A stretch of DNA of 10,413 bases from Chthoniobacterales bacterium (GTDB lineage Bacteria; Verrucomicrobiota; Verrucomicrobiia; Chthoniobacterales; UBA10450). A model generated the notes under the pieces. That model was not told the origin of the DNA. It made no database searches and saw only the letters and a list, made by a program, of their open reading frames with translations. Below are positions 1 to 4,951 of the stretch, in pieces (the stretch's first letter is position 1; the number at the start of each line of letters is the position of its first letter). The stretch is taken from positions 1 to 10,413 of the forward strand of contig JACCZO010000383.1 in NCBI GenBank assembly GCA_013695925.1. Direction: 5' to 3'. The position numbers and the translations under genes were made by a program.

Positions 1-117
1 CGGATTGCTCACGTCTGGCGTGAGGATAGTGATTATACGGCGGTCGACGTGATGCTGATCACGGCAGTAGAAACGTCCCGGAACGGCTCAAAGTCCCAGC
101 GTCGGCGACGTCGTTAG
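1..117 (+). CDS. possible 3' end of a gene entering from the left edge
   Basis: A + strand frame open from the first base ends at a TAG at 115-117 and gives about 38 residues. The sequence is ordinary-looking (for example VDVMLITAVE) and then ends in an arginine-rich tail (QRRRRR). The other two + frames close within about 50 bases, so this is the only frame that could be the tail of an upstream gene. Its last 30 bases would overlap, tail to tail, the 3' end of the VOC gene. I recognise no family. The Arg-rich end may simply be read-through of GC-rich DNA, so the call is weak. Confidence 0.3.
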   Translation, partial: RIAHVWREDSDYTAVDVMLITAVETSRNGSKSQRRRRR

Positions 118-522
118 GGGAGGCGCATTTCGGCGCCACAAAGTCGGCGGCGCCAGTTCGACGACGTTCCCGGCGGGGTCACGGAAATAAAGCGAGCGTC
201 CGCCCTCCGGCCATTCGACTTCCGACTCGATCGCGACTCCGGCTTCCTGCAGGCGCTTGCGCCAGGGTGCGATTTCAGAGTTATCGATGACAAAGGCAAT
301 GTGCCCCTCGCCAGTTGCGCCGTGCGTTGGAACACCCGCATCGGGAATGCGGGTCCGCGCGGGATCAAACAGGAGGAGCACGGTGGCGCCGCAGCGAAAG
401 GACATTCCCCGGCCCGCGAAACTGGAAACGATTTCAAGCCCGAGCACTCCATGATAGAAGCGCTCCGCTGCTGCCAGATCGTTTGTGTAAAGGGCGGCTT
501 CGCTCAGTTGACCCAGCTGCAT
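88..522 (-). CDS. VOC-superfamily (glyoxalase / bleomycin-resistance / dioxygenase fold) protein
   Basis: This 144-residue cytosolic protein has the paired beta-alpha-beta-beta-beta layout of the vicinal-oxygen-chelate superfamily. The first half opens with SEAALYTNDLAAAERFYHGV (residues 7-26) and LGLE, the usual start of a VOC module. The second half has GHIAFVI (73-79) and ends with SLYFRDPAGNVVELA (110-124). By family analogy the metal ligands would be His74 and Glu122, with Glu8 possible in the first strand. The family includes glyoxalase I, fosfomycin-resistance thiol transferases and extradiol dioxygenases, and the substrate cannot be told from sequence. The length is normal for a single-domain member, with a short disordered tail of about 15 residues. 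The ATG at 520-522 begins exactly at the family's N-terminal strand; no strong Shine-Dalgarno site precedes it. It diverges from the DUF2905 gene across 81 bp. Confidence 0.88.
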   Translation of the reverse strand: MQLGQLSEAALYTNDLAAAERFYHGVLGLEIVSSFAGRGMSFRCGATVLLLFDPARTRIPDAGVPTHGATGEGHIAFVIDNSEIAPWRKRLQEAGVAIESEVEWPEGGRSLYFRDPAGNVVELAPPTLWRRNAPPLTTSPTLGL

Positions 523-603
523 ACAGCGAAAATGCGTTCCCTGTGGCGTGACGGCAAGAGTCGGTTGCTGCTATCACTCCCGGACGCGAAGTTAGACCGT
601 TGT

Positions 604-816
604 ATGCCGGAGATTGGAAAAATGCTGGTTATTATGGGAGCGGTCATCGTCCTCCTGGGGCTCGCCCTCTGGACCGGGTTCGGCGCCGGATGGCTCGGAC
701 GCCTGCCGGGCGACATCCGGATTGAGCGCGGGCACTCGGCCTTCTATTTCCCGATCGTCACCTGCATCATCATCAGCATCGTGGTCAGCCTGCTCCTTTC
801 GTTTTTCCGTCGTTAG
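604..816 (+). CDS. DUF2905 family small membrane protein
   Basis: This 70-residue protein matches the DUF2905 pattern: an N-terminal hydrophobic helix (residues 7-24), a central loop with GWLGRLPGDIRIERG (29-43) including the hallmark G-x-LPGDI, then FYFPI and a second hydrophobic helix (about 48-67) ending in two arginines. The family is a two-helix inner-membrane protein of unknown function, usually 65-75 residues, so the length fits. The same frame stays open upstream to 301, but the ATG at 604 is preferred because it gives the family's normal length; translation upstream of it runs antisense to the VOC gene. ATG 622 is a possible second start. No clear ribosome binding site is visible. 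The last 32 bases overlap the 3' end of the convergent glycosyltransferase gene. Confidence 0.85.
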   Translation: MPEIGKMLVIMGAVIVLLGLALWTGFGAGWLGRLPGDIRIERGHSAFYFPIVTCIIISIVVSLLLSFFRR

Positions 817-2911
817 GCACGGGTTGATCCGGGAAGAGCGCTTCTGGCGGCACAATTTGTTTTGGCCGGCTCGTCAGCGTCCACCAGAGATGCACAAAGC
901 CGCCAAAGAGGTCGTTGAAGTAGTCTACGCGAATGGAATGAAATCCCGCGGCGAGGTGCAGCCTGGCGGTTTTTTCCTGCCAGGCCGCAGTCAGCGGGAT
1001 GAGCTTATGACCGTCGATTTCCAGTGCAGCGCCGTCATCGGCCCGCAGCGCGAACTCATATTCGCCCGGTTGTTCCACAAGGAGCCGGCCGCTCCACCGG
1101 ACACTGAACGGCGGATTGAGCGGCATGCTTTTCGACCAGTCGAAATCGATTGCCGGGTCGAGCTGCACGTCGACCGGCGAGCCGCTCCACTTGCTGTTGC
1201 GATAATATTTGCCGATCAAGCCGTGGACCGTGTCTTTCGGAGCGCTGCGGGCGTGGTCGATCGCCGGCGCGGCGCCGATCGCGCTCAGGTAGAGACAAAG
1301 AATGGCGATCGCTCCCAGCCGCCGGCGCTCCCGGGTCAGGAGCAGGAGCGTGCCGCCGAGCAGCGCCCACCAGAACATGAGCGGGACGAGCTGCGCCCGC
1401 CCGGGCACGCCAGCGAGCTTGGCCAGATTGAATGCGGTCGAGTCGCGCGTCAGCAAATGCTGGCCGGAATCGAAAAGGTGATGCGCATTTTGGGAGAGCT
1501 TGCCGTGCAGATAATCGGGCAGGAGCAAATCACGCGCGGGGATTGCAAATGGATATGGCACCCGCGGCTCGACCGCGGTCCCGAGCAACATGTAAAAAAC
1601 CGAGAGGCCGAGCAGCGGATAGAAGAGCCAGGAAAATTTCCGCACGGCAAAAGCGATCGGCAGGGCAAGGAAGGGCAGGAGCGGAATGAGATGACGCGGT
1701 CCGAGGTAGCTCGCTCCCGCCCAGTCGTAGATCGAAGAGCCGTAGCTCGTCAGAAAGACGAGATAGGCGGCCGTCAGGCCAAGCACGAGCAGACCTTCCG
1801 GTCGTACCGCGCGCCGCCAGAGCATGATCGCGATTCCAGGGATGCAGATCCAGAGAACGGGGTTGCAGGCGTAAATGCGCCAAGCATCGACCTTGATATA
1901 GAGCAGCCCGATCGGGGGGAAAATCGTGATCGCACCCAGGGCCTTGAAAAAATGCTGCCGGCCAGCCCAATTTATCCCCAGCCAGCCTCGCGCGTAAGTG
2001 GCGTGGAAGTGCTGCCCAGCTTGCGCGTAGGATTCGTAGGGGACGTAAAACGGCTTGCCGAACGCGAGCCAGTTATAACCGATGAGGAGCAGGCCGCCGA
2101 CCGCGAGCCCGAGCCCAAACGCGCCCGCGAAGAAGACCTTGTCCCGGCGCGAAATTTTCCAGCGCCATCCGATCCAGGCGGCATAAAGCGACAGCACCGC
2201 CACGGCTACGGCCGTCGGATATTCCGTCATCACGCTGCTGCTCAGGCATAAGCCCGCCCCAGCCGCGCCGGCGAGCCGCGCCCGGCCGAGGGCGCCGTCG
2301 CTTTGGCGCAATCGGAAAAGAAAATAAAACCCGAAGACCAGCAGCGCGGCCGCCAGCGCATGACTGAAAAACAAGGTTGCGAAAGGAAAGAGAAGCGTGC
2401 CAAGCCAGATCGCGACCACCGCCAGCACGGAGGCGTGTCGATCGCCCGTCAGTTGCACCAACACTCGATACATCGCCACCCCGGCGAGCGCGGTCAGCAG
2501 GCTGATCGAGAAGACGGTCAGCAGATAAACGACCAGATGCCAGTAAAGCCATTCCGGCACTCCGAGCCAGCGCAGCGGCGTGAGCACACCGGCAACCAAC
2601 GCGTAGGCGGGCGCGAGCAGTATCGTCGTGCCAGGGGCTTTGTTTGGAAAAATCGAGCCTGGCTTGGACGGGTAGTGGATCACGTCCGCCGTGTTCCACC
2701 AATACTGGTTGATCTTGAGCGTGTGATCCTCGACCAGAGCGCGCAGCTGATCGAGCCGCGCGGCCTCGTTGTCGCCCGTCGCCTGGTAAAAACTGGCATA
2801 GGTCGTCCAGATCAAAGTGAACAGGAGCAGCTCGACCCGATGACGAGAAATCCAGTGCCCGGCGCGCTTGCCGGCGGCCGAAAACTTCGTCTCGTTAGGA
2901 AGCTGCGCCAT
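785..2911 (-). CDS. GT-C-type membrane glycosyltransferase-like protein with C-terminal PA14 domain
   Basis: This 708-residue polytopic membrane protein starts with a basic N-terminus and a first helix (about 27-42). A long first outer loop carries Asp47 in ATGDNEAARLD and the motif FPNKAPG (88-94), which resembles the acidic residue and K-x-PG loop of GT-C glycosyltransferases that use polyprenyl-phosphate sugars. About ten more hydrophobic segments follow up to residue 548, with GPRHLIPLLPF (404-414) typical of this class. Residues 562-696 form a PA14 domain: HGLIGKYY at its start and RADDGAALEIDG (623-634) with the acidic pair conserved in PA14 folds. PA14 is a carbohydrate-binding beta module and should lie outside the inner membrane here. 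The likely role is adding a sugar to an envelope glycan, lipid or protein; donor and acceptor are unknown. The ATG at 2909-2911 diverges from the DNA glycosylase gene across 49 bp. Confidence 0.8.
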   Translation of the reverse strand: MAQLPNETKFSAAGKRAGHWISRHRVELLLFTLIWTTYASFYQATGDNEAARLDQLRALVEDHTLKINQYWWNTADVIHYPSKPGSIFPNKAPGTTILLAPAYALVAGVLTPLRWLGVPEWLYWHLVVYLLTVFSISLLTALAGVAMYRVLVQLTGDRHASVLAVVAIWLGTLLFPFATLFFSHALAAALLVFGFYFLFRLRQSDGALGRARLAGAAGAGLCLSSSVMTEYPTAVAVAVLSLYAAWIGWRWKISRRDKVFFAGAFGLGLAVGGLLLIGYNWLAFGKPFYVPYESYAQAGQHFHATYARGWLGINWAGRQHFFKALGAITIFPPIGLLYIKVDAWRIYACNPVLWICIPGIAIMLWRRAVRPEGLLVLGLTAAYLVFLTSYGSSIYDWAGASYLGPRHLIPLLPFLALPIAFAVRKFSWLFYPLLGLSVFYMLLGTAVEPRVPYPFAIPARDLLLPDYLHGKLSQNAHHLFDSGQHLLTRDSTAFNLAKLAGVPGRAQLVPLMFWWALLGGTLLLLTRERRRLGAIAILCLYLSAIGAAPAIDHARSAPKDTVHGLIGKYYRNSKWSGSPVDVQLDPAIDFDWSKSMPLNPPFSVRWSGRLLVEQPGEYEFALRADDGAALEIDGHKLIPLTAAWQEKTARLHLAAGFHSIRVDYFNDLFGGFVHLWWTLTSRPKQIVPPEALFPDQPVPNDGKTKGAG

Positions 2912-2930
2912 GGATTGGAGACGATTTCAG

Positions 2931-2954
2931 TTATCGACTCGCTATTGTCGATAA
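2931..2954. promoter_or_regulatory. perfect 8-bp spaced inverted repeat, operator candidate
   Basis: TTATCGAC (2931-2938) and its exact reverse complement GTCGATAA (2947-2954) flank an 8-nt spacer in the 49-bp gap between the divergent glycosyltransferase and DNA glycosylase genes. The half-site centres are 16 bp apart. The position suits a dimeric regulator acting on both promoters, or a hairpin just before the ATG at 2961. I do not recognise a known operator. Confidence 0.4.
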
Positions 2955-2960
2955 GAAACG

Positions 2961-3581
2961 ATGGCCCGCTCGCCCACCGAACTTCGATTGCAACGCCACG
3001 TCGCACGCTTGCGTACCTGCCGGCGCTGTCCGCTCATGCATCCTCCGCCCGTTTCCGGCGGCGCGGTCGTGAGCAAAATCATCCTCGTCGGCCAGGCGCC
3101 GGGTGTGCGCGAGCCGGTCGCCAGGAAACCGTTCGCCTGGACGGCGGGCAAGACACTCTTTCGCTGGTTTGAAGAAGCCACCGGACTCGATGAGGGAGCG
3201 GTCCGTGCGAAGATCTATTTCGCGGCCGTCTGCCGTTGTTTCCCGGGCAAAGCGCCGGGCGGAAGCGATCGCGTCCCGAACCCGCAGGAGATCGCCAATT
3301 GTTCCTCCTGGCTGGAGCGGGAAATGGAAATTCTCCAACCCGCACTCGTCATTCCGGTCGGGAAATTGGCGATCGCGCAATTCATCGAGGTCGACAAACT
3401 CGACCAGGTCATCGGCCGCAGCTTCCGTCCGCGGCGCGCAGGCCGCGCGTTCGACCTCATCCCCCTTCCGCATCCTTCCGGCGCTTCGCCCTGGCATCGC
3501 ATCTCTCCCGGCCGCGAACTGCTTTGGCAGGCTCTCCAACTGATCGTGAGGCACGCCGCCTTCTCCCGCTCGCCTGTCTAA
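2961..3581 (+). CDS. uracil-DNA glycosylase family protein (family 4-like, Fe-S)
   Basis: This 206-residue cytosolic protein is a probable base-excision repair enzyme that removes uracil or a damaged base from DNA. Four cysteines are placed as in Fe-S family 4 enzymes: Cys20 and Cys23 (CRRC), Cys91 or Cys93 (VCRCFPG) and Cys114 (NCSSWLE). Motif A is LVGQAPGVREPVARKPF (42-58) followed by AGKTLFRWF (62-70), and motif B is LPHPSGASPWHR (169-180). VPVGKLA-like PVGKLAIAQF (132-141) is the central strand and helix. Family 4 enzymes usually have Glu in GEAPG and a following acidic pair; here the position is Gln45, so activity or specificity may differ. The length is normal. Because the match is to motifs only, a role outside repair is possible. 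The ATG at 2961 lies just past a spaced inverted repeat, and a hairpin terminator follows 11 nt after the stop codon. Confidence 0.82.
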   Translation: MARSPTELRLQRHVARLRTCRRCPLMHPPPVSGGAVVSKIILVGQAPGVREPVARKPFAWTAGKTLFRWFEEATGLDEGAVRAKIYFAAVCRCFPGKAPGGSDRVPNPQEIANCSSWLEREMEILQPALVIPVGKLAIAQFIEVDKLDQVIGRSFRPRRAGRAFDLIPLPHPSGASPWHRISPGRELLWQALQLIVRHAAFSRSPV

Positions 3582-3592
3582 ACCATGAATAA

Positions 3593-3610
3593 CCCCGAAG
3601 GCTTTCGGGG
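3593..3610 (+). terminator. hairpin terminator candidate after the DNA glycosylase gene
   Basis: CCCCGAA (3593-3599), loop GGCT, then TTCGGGG (3604-3610): a perfect 7-bp stem with a 4-nt loop, 11 nt past the stop at 3581. The tract after it (CTGTGTTTCTC) is only partly T-rich, so intrinsic termination would be modest. No gene on the other strand ends here. Confidence 0.5.
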
Positions 3611-4404
3611 CTGTGTTTCTCCTGATGAGCACATTTTATTTGACCGATTGTTGACGAATCGATGGCGAAGAACTGCCAGAATAATGAAAATTGGCGAGCT
3701 GCGGCAGACTTAGGATTTCCGAAGTCGCCGAGCGGCACCCCGCCGCGCTGCGAGCTCAAAAAAAGTCGCTTTTCGTTTCAAAAGGCGATCATTTCACGAG
3801 AAAAACAGGCGTTTCAAAAGAAAACTTCGTTTGGGCGACAGACAAACAGAACGCCCGTCGGTTGCACAAAAAACCGGCAAGCGCTTCGGAGCGGTACCGA
3901 ATCAGCTACCGATCTTATCGCCCGATTTGGACTTGCTACGATGTCCTGTAAACGCATCTGCAAGTGAAGCTTTTCATTGCCGATGTTCGAAGAGTCGCTT
4001 TTTTGAAAACGTCCGCTTCCGATTGTACTCTCTCGTGGAGCAAGTGACTCTTAACCACCGTGACGCCGAGAATATTTCGTTGGCGTTACAAAATAAGCTA
4101 CCGAATTTAGGAGGTTGAGCGGAACCACTTCGACCGTTGCTTTGTTGCAGGTTTCGCCTTAGCGACGGCGCAGAAGCGCAATCGGCACGTGGCGTGGTCG
4201 TCGACAACTCTGATTTTGCCTAACGAAACCGTGCAGGCCGAGCGGCCGGTCCGATGATTTGGCGGCGACAGGCGCCAAAGGCAAACGGGCAGATACGAAG
4301 CACGCAATCCGCCCTCAAACTGGCAAAATGCGGACGCTGGCGTTTTTTTCTTTTGGTCTCGACTCTGAGAATCGCTATGTGGATCATCTAAGGGGAGCAC
4401 GGCT
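3611..4404. other. gene-poor, comparatively AT-rich intergenic stretch
   Basis: Nearly 800 bp with no convincing gene. Open frames here are short, show no family motif and lack the strong GC third-position bias of the flanking genes. It includes A- and T-runs, an 11-bp direct repeat (CGTTTCAAAAG at 3774-3784 and 3810-3820) and a second short repeat, AGTCGCTTTT, near 3764 and 3991. One frame ending at a TGA near 4118 (containing NHRDAENISLALQNKLP) reads somewhat like protein but matches nothing I know; it could be a decayed gene end. I see no tRNA, IS end or CRISPR repeat. Confidence 0.55.
3774..3820. repeat. 11-bp direct repeat pair
   Basis: CGTTTCAAAAG occurs at 3774-3784 and again at 3810-3820, 36 bp apart, inside the AT-rich intergenic stretch. 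No gene lies close enough to suggest an operator. It may be chance in low-complexity sequence. Confidence 0.3.
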
Positions 4405-4874
4405 GTGGCAGTCTTCGATATTTTCCTTTCCCGTAACAGCGCCGACAAGCCGGCAGTCGAGGAGATTGGACAAGAGCTAAAACCGCTGGGCTCAGGCCGT
4501 GGCTCGACAAATGGGAGTTGATTCCCGGAACTCGTTGGCAAGGGGCTCTCGCCGACGGACTGCACGCGTGCCCGACGTGCGGCACGTTCATCGGTCCCAA
4601 TGGGTTCGGCGATTGTTGTTTCTCTGTCCCGAGCGGCTGGCCGGAACCTACGCTATGGTTTAGCGAGGATGCGCTTTCTCGCTCGAAGAGGCAACGCATT
4701 CACTCGGCGAGGACTTCGATTTCGACGATCGAGTGGACGGTGTCCGGGAAGGTCCGGTTTTGCGGAGATGATCGGCGTTTTCATAGGCGAGCCGTTCGTT
4801 TCAGTGTGCGCCAGCTGGCGCTGGACGGACTTGGCCGCTCTCAGCGACGTGACCGTTTGTGCTGCGGAGGATGA
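4405..4874 (+). pseudogene. decayed TIR-domain protein gene, frameshifted and internally deleted
   Basis: A GTG start at 4405 has a strong ribosome binding site (GGGGAG at 4392-4397, 7 nt spacing). The first frame reads AVFDIFLSRNSADKPAVEE, the typical opening of a bacterial TIR domain, and stops at 4519-4521 after 38 codons. The frame one base back continues the fold from the A run at 4479-4482: KTAGLRPWLDKWELIPG then TRWQGALADGLHACPTCGTF and IGPNGFG (ends 4610), matching the BB-loop and the strand after it. After GPNGFG the expected PW-x-x-E-E segment, which in this class should carry the catalytic Glu of the NADase, is missing; what follows (PTLWFSEDALSRSKRQ, about 4644-4691) resembles the last helix of such domains. 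No partner domain is recognisable from there to the stop at 4874. TIR proteins of this type act in antiphage defence or signalling. Loss of function is inferred; one frameshift could be a sequencing error, but the missing segment could not. Confidence 0.72.
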
Positions 4875-4951
4875 GGACGTGGTCCTGGAACCATTCCAGC
4901 CAGAGATATCGACTGCGAGGTCATTCCTCGTTACGAGCAGACACCTACTCG

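Noticed and set aside
614..2251. A 545-codon plus-strand open frame
   Set aside because: It lies wholly antisense to the well-supported glycosyltransferase gene except at its start, and its Arg/Glu/Gln-rich product has no motif; it is a GC-rich shadow frame.
2303..3172. A 289-codon plus-strand open frame
   Set aside because: It runs antisense to the glycosyltransferase N-terminus and into the DNA glycosylase in another frame; the product is low-complexity and basic.
2931..3632. A 233-codon minus-strand open frame opposite the DNA glycosylase
   Set aside because: The plus strand carries clear family motifs and cysteines; the minus product shows none.
3589..3711. Small open frame of about 40 codons starting at the terminator hairpin
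   Set aside because: It would begin inside the terminator region, has no ribosome binding site and no family resemblance.
4353..4381. TTGGTC-17-TATGTG as a promoter for the TIR gene
   Set aside because: Spacing is right, but each box matches consensus at only three of six positions, no better than chance.
4107..4565. A 152-codon minus-strand open frame over the gap and the TIR start
   Set aside because: No family motif, Ser/Pro/Arg-rich composition, and it overlaps the TIR start with its strong ribosome binding site.
4916..4930. CGAGG-TCATT-CCTCG hairpin after the amidase gene as its terminator
   Set aside because: The stem is only 5 bp and the minus-strand sequence beyond it has no T tract.
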